Shown one piece after another: positions 1-8,765 of a DNA stretch of 20,114 nt (position 1 is the first letter of the stretch; every line of letters starts with the position of its first letter). The position numbers and the translations under genes are program-made. The stretch is taken from the IMG/VR virus record IMGVR_UViG_3300030389_005119, positions 1 through 20,114 of that record. One strand, written 5' to 3'. This DNA comes from a virus. The notes under the pieces were generated by a model that ran no database searches, was not told where the DNA came from, and saw only the letters and a list, made by a program, of their open reading frames with translations.

Positions 1-2765
1 GGTCCAACAATTACGACTCTATCCTCTGTTAAATCACTAATTTTAGCAGAATTAGCAACTAATCCACCATCAATATTAGCACCACCATTTGCATCAATAT
101 CCCCATCAAAGGTTGCCGTGCCAGATACAACTTGAATACCATTAGCAAAAGTTGATAGTCCAATAAATGTTGATACACCAGTGACTTTTAAGGTCCCAAT
201 TTCTTGATTTTCCAGAATTGTGTTTGTCTCAGCAAAAATTTGTCTTGCAAATATTTTGTCAAATCGTAATGATTCACTTTCACCGATGTTTACTGAATTA
301 GTAGTGGCTGGTACTATATTACTAGAGAACGTTGATATACCTGTAACAAATATTCCATCATTAAACGTAGAAAACCCTACATGTGTTGAAATACCAGATA
401 CATTTAAATCATCTAATTCTGTCTGCCCAAATACATCTAATTTTGCTATTGGTGCTACGCTACCAAAACCAACTTTACCAGTATGGTCAATGACCATATG
501 TGCTGTGAAGGCATTTGCATCAGAAACATTTGTGCTTCCAACTCCGACAACGAATCCATTATTATCATTATTATTTCCATCATATATTAAATTTAAACCA
601 GAGGCCGATGCAAGAGTCGTAAAATTACCACCACTACCAAAAGGAGGAACATTCTGGTCATTAAAATTTAAGAATGAAAAATTATATGGGTCATTCGTTC
701 TACCAACATATTCAACATTTTGCACCGCCATCCCAGCAGGACCTGATCCTGATATTCTTAATATTCCTGTAATCGCAGTTAAATTGTCACCAGTAATATC
801 TCCATCCACATCCATATTACCGACAAAGGTAGATAAACCAGAGACTTTTAAGTGACGACCAATATCTAAGTCTCTTTGAATTTCAATAAGACCACCTTCA
901 TTTAATACAAATCTTTCAGCGAAACTATCTTGTATTTCTTGTAATGCTAGAGTTCCATTGTTTCCAATAAACCTATAATCTGGATTATCATCACCCTCAG
1001 TGAAGGTTAAAGTAGGGTTATTATTTTTGATATGAATATCCCCACCAACAAATACATCATTTAGTGTGGTGACCACTCCTACAAATGTAGATACACCAGA
1101 TACATTTAATTGATCAGTATCAGTAGTTGCCTCTACAAAAATATCCTTACTAAAGGTGGCTATACCAACAAAAGTTGATACACCAGTTACATTTAAATGT
1201 GTGGTGCTTGTAATTCCTAGAACTGAAACACCTATCCCTGTCGTTCTAAATCGAAGATTATTATTATGAAATAAATCTACAGAACCTCCGTCTGTTGCAG
1301 TAAAATATGTCTTATCATTATCACTATTTTTTACGATTAAATTTGCTGATCGTACGACTAAATCTCCAGTTCCATTTTCATGAATAACAGTTTCTCCGTT
1401 CGTATCATGATAAATCTGTAAATCATCATTTAAACCAAGTCGAATTCGAGCATCATTCGGCATGTCCAAGTGAGATCCAATAGCAACTCTATTCTCAAAA
1501 GTTCCAAAACCAGTTACTCTTAAAGAATTTGTTGTAGTTCCATTTGAAACTACTACATTACCATCTCTGGTGATTCTCATCCTCTCTGGAACATCATCTA
1601 CAGAAGTTTTAGTAGAATTATCAACACCAAATACTAAATCAACTCTATTATTACCTTCATTTTTTGCATTTATATAAGCAACATACGCATCACCACTATT
1701 TCTCCATGCAATACCACGATCACTAGCATTACTAGTTGTCTGAATAATTAGACTATTTTTTCCAGTTCCATAAACAGCTAGATTTCCTTGATCGGTTGGT
1801 GATCCACCTGTAATAAAGCTATGGTTAGAACCAACTGTTAAAGTTCCATCAATAATTGCAGTATGATTAAAATACGCTGTTGTTCCAAATCCAACTGTTG
1901 CACCAGTTCCTACAAAAATATCATCAGTGAAAGTTGTGAATCCTATAAATTGTGAATTTCCTACGACTTCTAATAAAGTTGTGGGTTCTGTAACTCCAAT
2001 TCCAACTCTCTTATTTGTAAAATCATAGACAAAATTATCGGCACCTCCAAGCAATCCTGTTGAATCATGAAACTGAATTTCTTTAAATGTTCCCGCAGCT
2101 CCAACATCTATGCCTCTCACATCGGTATATTTTAAACCACCAGTTACTGTTTTAACTAAGAGATCACCAGTATTACCAACAAAATTGTCTTCATCAACAA
2201 TTGCACTTTCTAATCTTAAATTACCTACAACATGTAAATTTTCTGTTGGATCACTAGTTCCAATACCAACTGATCCAATACCTACACTATCATCAAATAC
2301 AAAAAATGGTGATGTCGCAAAATCACTTCTATCTGTTCCAACTCCAGCATCTCCTTGTGGATCAAATATTACATCTTTATACAGAATACTTTTATTTGGT
2401 CCAGGTGGAACAACAGTAATTGTGGCGGCAATCCCTAAAGTAACAGCATCAACTGTAAGACCTATTCCTACAAAATTTAATTGGGTGATACTATTTGAAG
2501 TACCGACTAATGTCCCATCATCAAAAACTGATATTGAACCTGGTATGATACCACCACCAACTGGAACCCAAAATCTCTCACCTGGTCTATCCAATAAAGA
2601 AACAATTTGATATTGTTGACCTAATGGTAAATCAGGTGATCCAGTAACGCTAGGACTATCTCCTAAGTTTGGTTCTGCTTGATCTAACCCAAGATACTGA
2701 TACCTATCTGTGCTTAAATAAGCCTGATCTCTTCTTTTAACTCTTCCACTTAAATACTTCGGCAT
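1..2765 (-). CDS. Large tail fibre / baseplate-appendage protein, C-terminus cut by window edge
   Basis: An open frame of 921 codons runs from the ATG at 2765 to the left edge without a stop, so the C-terminus is missing. The first ~120 residues form a distinct N-terminal domain (starts MPKYLSGRVKRRDQAYLS, later RFWVPVGGGIIPGSISVFDDG) that I associate with marine T4-like phage structural proteins and that may anchor the protein to the virion. The rest consists of repeats: VGIGTSDPTENLHVVGNL-type segments, LNVTGVSTFVGIATF-type segments, and one YHDTNGE...LRFRTTGIGVSVLG module. Such beta-rich repeats suggest a trimeric fibre. It lies one base after the 331-residue gene (TAAtATG junction), so translation is probably coupled. 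It shares an identical 85-bp segment with the 1467-residue fibre gene. The receptor-binding end, if it is one, lies outside the window. Fibre role is inferred; that it is a real virion-type coding region is clear. Confidence 0.85.
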   Translation of the reverse strand, partial: MPKYLSGRVKRRDQAYLSTDRYQYLGLDQAEPNLGDSPSVTGSPDLPLGQQYQIVSLLDRPGERFWVPVGGGIIPGSISVFDDGTLVGTSNSITQLNFVGIGLTVDAVTLGIAATITVVPPGPNKSILYKDVIFDPQGDAGVGTDRSDFATSPFFVFDDSVGIGSVGIGTSDPTENLHVVGNLRLESAIVDEDNFVGNTGDLLVKTVTGGLKYTDVRGIDVGAAGTFKEIQFHDSTGLLGGADNFVYDFTNKRVGIGVTEPTTLLEVVGNSQFIGFTTFTDDIFVGTGATVGFGTTAYFNHTAIIDGTLTVGSNHSFITGGSPTDQGNLAVYGTGKNSLIIQTTSNASDRGIAWRNSGDAYVAYINAKNEGNNRVDLVFGVDNSTKTSVDDVPERMRITRDGNVVVSNGTTTNSLRVTGFGTFENRVAIGSHLDMPNDARIRLGLNDDLQIYHDTNGETVIHENGTGDLVVRSANLIVKNSDNDKTYFTATDGGSVDLFHNNNLRFRTTGIGVSVLGITSTTHLNVTGVSTFVGIATFSKDIFVEATTDTDQLNVSGVSTFVGVVTTLNDVFVGGDIHIKNNNPTLTFTEGDDNPDYRFIGNNGTLALQEIQDSFAERFVLNEGGLIEIQRDLDIGRHLKVSGLSTFVGNMDVDGDITGDNLTAITGILRISGSGPAGMAVQNVEYVGRTNDPYNFSFLNFNDQNVPPFGSGGNFTTLASASGLNLIYDGNNNDNNGFVVGVGSTNVSDANAFTAHMVIDHTGKVGFGSVAPIAKLDVFGQTELDDLNVSGISTHVGFSTFNDGIFVTGISTFSSNIVPATTNSVNIGESESLRFDKIFARQIFAETNTILENQEIGTLKVTGVSTFIGLSTFANGIQVVSGTATFDGDIDANGGANIDGGLVANSAKISDLTEDRVVIVG
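1102..1186. repeat. 85-bp perfect direct repeat, copy 1 (left fibre gene)
   Basis: This 85-base stretch is identical, base for base, to 6102-6186, exactly 5000 bases apart. It encodes TGVSTFVGIATFSKDIFVEATTDTDQLNV-type repeat residues in the left fibre gene. Sequence beside it diverges at once on both sides. Confidence 0.9.
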
Positions 2766-2766
2766 A

Positions 2767-3762
2767 TTATGTTGAACTATTTTCTAGGATACTGGCAACA
2801 AACTCCATTTGAAGTGGTCCGACCAATCCACCCGTAGTTGTGATTCCAACATTCACAGTAAATGTATTTGCTACACCCACAAACGTCGATACTGCTAAAC
2901 CAACAAAATTTCCAGCTGGGTCTGAGTTACGAGGATATTTTTTTTCTTTAAAAAAATTGTCCTGAGAACATTTAAAAACTAAAGATTCTGTAGCAATCCC
3001 AATCTGATCACCATTTGCAAGTCCATGAGCAGATGAAGCGGTCACAGATAGAATTCCTGTTATAGAATCATATGTAGTTCCCTTTACAACTTGTATTTTA
3101 CTATCTGCCTGAGATCCAGTTTTAACCGTGATTGCATCTTTCTTTGCACGAATAAATCTATGTGTAGATGGTTGAAATGTATGAGGTAAATCATTTACTA
3201 TTCCAGTGTTAGTCTCAAAGATCGTACTAGTACCAACATGATTAACAGTAAATGAAACTTGTGGAGCTGGAAATATATTACTTGTAATTCCTGCAGTTGA
3301 GTCACACTCAAAGACTATACCAGCCATCGTTATTTTATCACCTTCACTAAATCCATGAGAATTAAGTGTGGTTACTGTGGTCAAACCTGTTGTATGATCA
3401 TATTTTACATCTTTAATTGTTGTAATTCCAGATTGAACTCCATTTAAAAGAAGTGAATCGGAAACAAGAGCTGTTCTTTCCAATACCAATCTCCCATCAA
3501 TTAGAATAAGAGCGTCATTTGGAGGTATTTCAATTTCATTTGCGATTCTATTATCCCGAATATTTCCTGCTGTTCTTGTAGATGTGCTGGTTCTTCGGAC
3601 AGTGAATGATACTTTAGGAAAAGTATTTGCAGCTCCAACATGAGATACTTGCGCTGCAAGAACAATCGCAGATGTTCCCACTGGAGCTTTATACAATTCC
3701 TGTATACCTGGTGCGACTGGAACAGCAATAGTCAGAAATTTATTTAGTGGTGCGATTGCCAT
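2767..3762 (-). CDS. Virion structural protein with internal repeats (331 aa)
   Basis: This 331-residue protein sits between two large fibre genes with single-base gaps on both sides (TAAtATG each time), so it is co-translated with them and is probably part of the same appendage. It has no visible signal peptide or enzyme motif. It carries two copies of a module at about residues 121-153 and 231-265, with the shared pattern YDxxTGxxxVTxxxxHGxxxGDxIxxxxxxxFxC. The second copy is followed by a KKYPRNSDP motif that I recall from other marine phage structural proteins. A second short repeat, NTFPKVSFTV-like, occurs near residues 46-62 and 162-180. Beta-sandwich or adhesin-like units are likely. 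The exact role (fibre adaptor, small fibre, or decoration) cannot be decided from sequence. Confidence 0.8.
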   Translation of the reverse strand: MAIAPLNKFLTIAVPVAPGIQELYKAPVGTSAIVLAAQVSHVGAANTFPKVSFTVRRTSTSTRTAGNIRDNRIANEIEIPPNDALILIDGRLVLERTALVSDSLLLNGVQSGITTIKDVKYDHTTGLTTVTTLNSHGFSEGDKITMAGIVFECDSTAGITSNIFPAPQVSFTVNHVGTSTIFETNTGIVNDLPHTFQPSTHRFIRAKKDAITVKTGSQADSKIQVVKGTTYDSITGILSVTASSAHGLANGDQIGIATESLVFKCSQDNFFKEKKYPRNSDPAGNFVGLAVSTFVGVANTFTVNVGITTTGGLVGPLQMEFVASILENSST

Positions 3763-3763
3763 A

Positions 3764-6700
3764 TTATCTCAGTGCTAGTATTAATGGTGTTACTTCTGCT
3801 TGAATTGATCTACTAAAATCTCTTCCAGAAATTGTTGATGTTGTTTGGTTAATTTGCAAACCTGCTCCTATATCAAAATTACCTTGTTGATCAGTAGAGG
3901 TAAATGGTATTTGTGCTCCATCAGAAGCAACAACTTCATTAGCCTTTATAGGAATAGCACCCTGCAAGGGTGTCGCTATATTTATATCTGTACCAGTACC
4001 AACATACTCGAAGGAGTGAGAACTTGTTAAAATACGACTAATTCTTTGTAAAGAGAATGGATCATCTGGGAACAACTCGTATGGTATAAATTCATTAAAT
4101 GTGATAGATGTGATACCTGTCGTTACTGTTGGAATCGTTGCAGTTTCAACAGTATAAAATATTGGTTCCATAACAGCTGTTGCGAGTCCTGTATTACCCT
4201 CAATATCAACGACTATATTTTGTCCTGAAAAATAATTTCTACCCGATGCAATTACATCCACCCCAACAAGTTTTCCTGCTGCGTCTATATCTGCAACTGC
4301 CTCTGCGATAATACCTTGTGGTCCTTTTGGTTCCACCTCTCCATCAGCATCCCTTATTAAAACACTTGGTGGATCAATCGCACTAAATCCTGTTAAGTCA
4401 GCACCATCAATTAATTTAACAGATGACAGCTGTTCAAGAGGTGATGTAATTCTTTGTTCTCCATCAAGTGTGCCTGGTTGAAGATTATCTATATTTACAT
4501 CTGCAATGTAATTAGTTACTTTTATCTTGAAGTATAATGCCTGTCCATCAAATGGTCTTCTTACATTATTATCCGAATCCTTAAGATTCGCAACAACAAC
4601 CGTATCTTGATTTTCAGGATTTGTGCTTGCAATTAGTTCTCCAGCTGGATTTGTACTACTTACAATACCAGTAAATTGAGTTGATCCTAACCCAACAGCA
4701 ACCAAACCGAAATTACCAAAAGAGGAGTTTGAGTTTGTTAAATCACATTGTGCTCCACTTGATGCAAAAATACCAATATCAGTGTTTATTGTGAATATGG
4801 ACACTAACTGGGCGTATGCATTATTTGTAAGAGAGACACCAATACCTGCTTCATTATATTGTGTAAATGAGTCACAAACCATAGATTTCAAATCTGCTCC
4901 AAGAATATTAACTCCTGTAAATCTTGCATCTGCATTATTTCCATCCACTTTCATACCAATACTTCCTGTCATGAAGTTCGTGCAGTTTCTTATGTATGGT
5001 GACCTCCATCTTCCTGATGGACCTTCATTCGCAGGACCAGGTTCTGTATATCCAGTTATTGCACTATCAGGACCAACAGGAGTAGGGAAGGCAACACAAG
5101 CGGCACCATCATGTGGTATACCGACATTTGACCCTCCAAAGTTTAGGTTTTCTATGAGACATCCTCTTCTAACATGAAAAACATCCTTAAATGTATTTTT
5201 TGGTTTAATAATACATAATCGAAGATCCTCACCTGTAACTGAAACATCAGTTCTTAATCCAATTGGGTTGTCCTCCTCATAAACGCCAGGTCTAATCTTA
5301 ATCGTATCTGTTTCAACTGCGATTGAAGCTGCAGCTCCAACAGTTGCTTTTGCATCACCCTCAAGTAATCCACTATTTGTATCGCATCCGTTTTTTGATA
5401 CCCATATAGTTCTTTTTGTCTGAACACCAGAGGGTCTCCATGAAACTCCAGTTCCCACCGATGCTAGACGATAATCCGTTTTACAGACACCAACCTCACT
5501 TGAATATCCTATACTGTCATTGATATCTTTTACTGGTCCGTCTAAATCAACTGTATCTGAGAAAGTTGAAACACCAGATACTCTTAGATCATCTAACTCA
5601 GTGTGTCCATCAACATCCAAGTTAGCATTCGCATCTATATCACTCTCAAATGTAGATATTCCTGAAGCACTTAATTGTGTGGTGAATAATGTGCTCTTTT
5701 GAGTGGTGATACCAACAAAAGTTGAAACACCAGAGACCTTTAAATCAGTGGTATCTAATTGTCCGAAGACTGTGGCACCGATTCCTGATGTGGAAAATCG
5801 TTTAGTTCCATCGTAATGTAAATTAACTGGACCAAAAGCATCAAAAAATCCCATTGTTTCGCCGTTATCGACGTTTTGAATTAGAATATCCTTACCTGTA
5901 AGAATTAAATTTCCTGCTCCTTCATCACGAATTATACTGTGATTACCTGAGTGAAATATGTGGAGATCATTTCCATCTCCAAATTTTAGTTTTGCATTAT
6001 CAATAAACTTAAAGGAATTATCTGACTTATCAAATCTTACTGAAGTTATTCCAGATGCTCCATGAAACTCAACATCATCCTTGAATGTTGAAACACCAGT
6101 AACATTTAATTGATCAGTATCAGTAGTTGCCTCTACAAAAATATCCTTACTAAAGGTGGCTATACCAACAAAAGTTGATACACCAGACACTCTTAAATCA
6201 TCTATCTCAGTATGCCCATCTACATTAAGATCCGCATTCATAACTACGTTTGCATTAAATGTTGATGTCGCATTTACGGTTAAAGTATCATCAGATGCAT
6301 CACCAAGTACCGTATTTCCTGCTACATCTAAATTTGCATTTGCGTCTATGTTACCTTCAAATGTGGCTAACTCTGCTACATTTAATACATCTAAATCTGT
6401 TTGACCATCTACGTCTAAATCTGCATTTGCGTCTATATTTCCAGTGACTGTTAAAATCTCACCAATATTTAAATTCTTCACAATACCGACACCACCATCA
6501 ACTACTACAGCTCCAGATGTAGTATCAATTGATTGTGTTTGATCATCTACATCTAATCTTCCAACAATCTGTACATTTTGATCAAATTTAGCGTTATCTT
6601 CAAAAGTTGAAATACCAGTAACGTTGAGTTCACCTTTTAGTCTTGTATCTCCAACGACATCCAAACTTACAGATGGAACACTACTTCCAATACCAACATT

Positions 6701-8167
6701 GGACATTCTGTAGACACTTGCAGTGGCACCACTTCCTACAAATCCCCACAAATCAAATGTTAATATGTTAGCTAATCCAAAAAAGTCACTTGTTCCAAAA
6801 TCAAATGTTGATGTTACATCTGATGATAATAAAGAAGCTTGTGATATAGTAACCACACCAGCAGTATTACCTGCAGGTACTGCAAGAACAGTTGCTCCTA
6901 ATGACACGACACCATTAGTATCACAAACAACCAATTGTCCTACTTCAATGTTAGTAGTGTTATCTAAAAACAGTATTGTGGATGCTGAACCAACTAATGT
7001 TCCAGTTTTATTTTCAACTACAATATTGAAAGAATCAGTTCCTGCATCTTCTGGTCTAACAGTATCGGTTCCTTCACCAAAACTGTTTATTGATTTAAAA
7101 TTAACAATTGAATATGATTTTGCAGCTCCAGCTAGTGGTATATAATTTCCTTCATCCTGTATGAAAATACCCTCAGAGAAAGATGGTTCAAATGTTACCC
7201 AACGAACACCAGTTTCATCACGATTTAAGAAAGCACCACTCGCACCTGGTGAACCAGCAGAGTCATATAAATTTCTTGTAATTGCGAGACTACCATCAAT
7301 TGCCAGTCTTAATTTTCCATTTGCAGTATCATCAAGGAGATTGGTAATTTGATCAGGATTATCAGTTCCCAGTCCGACTCTTGAAGTCCGAATGCCAACA
7401 TCAGGAACTATAATATCACCAAAAACTGTAATTCCGACTCCAGATGTGGATAATCTTTGATCTCCATCAAAAAATAGGTCTACTGAGCTATTTGCATTTG
7501 CAACAACACTATTTTCACCTGATGTTGGTTGAAGATTTATAGAACCAAATCCATTATCTCTTATGAATAAACGTCCAGTAGTATTATCAATGAAAGCGCT
7601 TGACCCATTATGATATATTTTTAAATCTTCATCATCACCAAAAACTGCCTTTGCATTATCTCTAAAATATGCTGTTGTTCCAAATCCGACTGTCGCACCT
7701 ACACCTATAAAAATAGGATCTTGGAATTCTACAATTCCAAGAAATGTAGAAAATCCAGTGACATATAAATTTCTTAAATCTAAATCAAGTATTTTTGCCT
7801 TTCCACCCACATCGAGTAATTCTGTTGGTTGAGCACTTCCAATACCAACTTTTCCTGGATTTAATCTTGAATCTGCCGTTATAACTGTTCCACCAATTCC
7901 AACTCTTAACCTATCTCTAACTTCTAAGTCGGGGAAAGATAAAGCTTGACTAAAAGTAACATTACCTAAAAAAGTGGCGTCATCAGTAAAAGTAGTAACA
8001 CCTGTTATTTGAAGACTAGGTACACCACGAATATCTGGAACATTTAATCGACTTAAACTTAATTGCTGATTGGGTAAACTTAAAAATCCTCCAATATTAA
8101 CATCTTTTAAAAATGTTACATTTTCATTAAATTGTGCCTCGTTACCTGTAATTGAAATATCTGACAT
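3764..8167 (-). CDS. 1467-aa tail fibre / appendage protein with repeat shaft and beta-helix domain
   Basis: The largest complete gene. Residues 1-900 are a shaft of beta repeats: units such as DIDANANLDVDGHTELDDL and RVSGVSTFVGIATF recur, together with two modules of the form IYHNGS...DLFFDGDQRLSTSGVGITVFG (DNA about 7410-7640 and 5755-5980). From about residue 915 the character changes: KRTIWVSKNGCDTNSG opens a region up to ~1165 that looks like a right-handed beta-helix of pectate-lyase type, with PGVYEE and GCLIENLNF-like rungs. The C-terminal ~300 residues end in a STDQQGNFDIGAGLQINQTTSTISGRDFS segment followed by VTPLILALR, a closing motif I associate with marine T4-like structural proteins. 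The gene begins one base after the spike gene (TGAcATG). It could be a host-contact fibre or a baseplate-proximal appendage; enzymatic activity on polysaccharide is possible for the beta-helix but no catalytic residues could be assigned. Confidence 0.85.
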   Translation of the reverse strand: MSDISITGNEAQFNENVTFLKDVNIGGFLSLPNQQLSLSRLNVPDIRGVPSLQITGVTTFTDDATFLGNVTFSQALSFPDLEVRDRLRVGIGGTVITADSRLNPGKVGIGSAQPTELLDVGGKAKILDLDLRNLYVTGFSTFLGIVEFQDPIFIGVGATVGFGTTAYFRDNAKAVFGDDEDLKIYHNGSSAFIDNTTGRLFIRDNGFGSINLQPTSGENSVVANANSSVDLFFDGDQRLSTSGVGITVFGDIIVPDVGIRTSRVGLGTDNPDQITNLLDDTANGKLRLAIDGSLAITRNLYDSAGSPGASGAFLNRDETGVRWVTFEPSFSEGIFIQDEGNYIPLAGAAKSYSIVNFKSINSFGEGTDTVRPEDAGTDSFNIVVENKTGTLVGSASTILFLDNTTNIEVGQLVVCDTNGVVSLGATVLAVPAGNTAGVVTISQASLLSSDVTSTFDFGTSDFFGLANILTFDLWGFVGSGATASVYRMSNVGIGSSVPSVSLDVVGDTRLKGELNVTGISTFEDNAKFDQNVQIVGRLDVDDQTQSIDTTSGAVVVDGGVGIVKNLNIGEILTVTGNIDANADLDVDGQTDLDVLNVAELATFEGNIDANANLDVAGNTVLGDASDDTLTVNATSTFNANVVMNADLNVDGHTEIDDLRVSGVSTFVGIATFSKDIFVEATTDTDQLNVTGVSTFKDDVEFHGASGITSVRFDKSDNSFKFIDNAKLKFGDGNDLHIFHSGNHSIIRDEGAGNLILTGKDILIQNVDNGETMGFFDAFGPVNLHYDGTKRFSTSGIGATVFGQLDTTDLKVSGVSTFVGITTQKSTLFTTQLSASGISTFESDIDANANLDVDGHTELDDLRVSGVSTFSDTVDLDGPVKDINDSIGYSSEVGVCKTDYRLASVGTGVSWRPSGVQTKRTIWVSKNGCDTNSGLLEGDAKATVGAAASIAVETDTIKIRPGVYEEDNPIGLRTDVSVTGEDLRLCIIKPKNTFKDVFHVRRGCLIENLNFGGSNVGIPHDGAACVAFPTPVGPDSAITGYTEPGPANEGPSGRWRSPYIRNCTNFMTGSIGMKVDGNNADARFTGVNILGADLKSMVCDSFTQYNEAGIGVSLTNNAYAQLVSIFTINTDIGIFASSGAQCDLTNSNSSFGNFGLVAVGLGSTQFTGIVSSTNPAGELIASTNPENQDTVVVANLKDSDNNVRRPFDGQALYFKIKVTNYIADVNIDNLQPGTLDGEQRITSPLEQLSSVKLIDGADLTGFSAIDPPSVLIRDADGEVEPKGPQGIIAEAVADIDAAGKLVGVDVIASGRNYFSGQNIVVDIEGNTGLATAVMEPIFYTVETATIPTVTTGITSITFNEFIPYELFPDDPFSLQRISRILTSSHSFEYVGTGTDINIATPLQGAIPIKANEVVASDGAQIPFTSTDQQGNFDIGAGLQINQTTSTISGRDFSRSIQAEVTPLILALR
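6102..6186. repeat. 85-bp perfect direct repeat, copy 2 (1467-aa fibre gene)
   Basis: Second copy of the segment at 1102-1186, located in the shaft region of the 1467-residue fibre gene. Neighbouring repeat units in both genes are only similar, so this pair is far more alike than the rest. Confidence 0.9.
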
Positions 8168-8168
8168 G

Positions 8169-8765
8169 TCATCTACCTAAATCTGGTACATCTCCAGTCC
8201 CTGAAACAACTGGTTTTGATATAAACTTATCACCTGCAGGAGGATTTTTAAGATAATCCTCACCAACATAACTACCTTTAAATACTCTCTGCAAAAAACC
8301 ACCAACAGTTTTCTCAATCAAATTTCCAATAAGACCTACTGCTTGAACTTTTGTTCCTTTCAAAGTCACTGTTGACGCAGCGTTTAAAGTTATATTTCGA
8401 CCAGCCTTCAAATCAATATCTTCATCTGCCTGAACAATCACACTTCCTCCAGAAATTTTCACCTGACCATTACCCATTACAGTTATTTCAATATTTCCCT
8501 CAACTGATTTAATCATAATTGATTCATCACTTCCACTATTTTTAGATCCTGCGACCACCTCAATTGTTCTTTCATTATGAAGTCGAAATACTCCAGATTC
8601 ACTTAGTGCAGAAAATTGTTTATCTTTATTGTCGGTAACTGCATATTGTAAATATGTATTTGGACCATCAGCTCCCATTTGAGGATTGTTTACATCAATT
8701 CGAAACTTAGGTCCTCTACTATCAATTACTCTTTGTTCCCAATTTTGATTCGGTTTTTCAGCCAT
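8169..8765 (-). CDS. Small beta-helix tail spike, gp5 C-terminal-like needle (198 aa)
   Basis: The middle of this protein (about residues 80-145) is a run of short alternating strands, such as NIEITVMGNGQVKISGGSVIVQADEDIDLKAGRNITLNAASTVTLKG cut into ~8-residue steps, the pattern of the triple-stranded beta-helix needle at the end of T4 gp5 and of VgrG spikes. It would trimerise and form the membrane-piercing tip below the hub. The start codon shares one base with the stop of the OB-fold hub gene (TAATG), and a GGAGGT ribosome-binding site sits nine bases upstream, so the two proteins are made together. In T4 the needle is the C-terminal part of gp5 itself; here it is a separate gene. The N-terminal ~75 residues and C-terminal ~50 residues are unassigned and could dock to the hub. 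The needle role is inferred from repeat pattern and position. Confidence 0.72.
   Translation of the reverse strand: MAEKPNQNWEQRVIDSRGPKFRIDVNNPQMGADGPNTYLQYAVTDNKDKQFSALSESGVFRLHNERTIEVVAGSKNSGSDESIMIKSVEGNIEITVMGNGQVKISGGSVIVQADEDIDLKAGRNITLNAASTVTLKGTKVQAVGLIGNLIEKTVGGFLQRVFKGSYVGEDYLKNPPAGDKFISKPVVSGTGDVPDLGR

Noticed and set aside
220-855. Plus-strand open frame of 211 codons opposite the left fibre gene
   Set aside because: It mirrors the repeat-rich fibre coding on the minus strand, is low-complexity in Ser/Thr/Pro, and has no ribosome site; the minus frame is open over the full 921 codons.
2713-2720. CTTAAATA on the plus strand as a late promoter
   Set aside because: No plus-strand gene follows; it lies inside the N-terminal codons of the left fibre gene.
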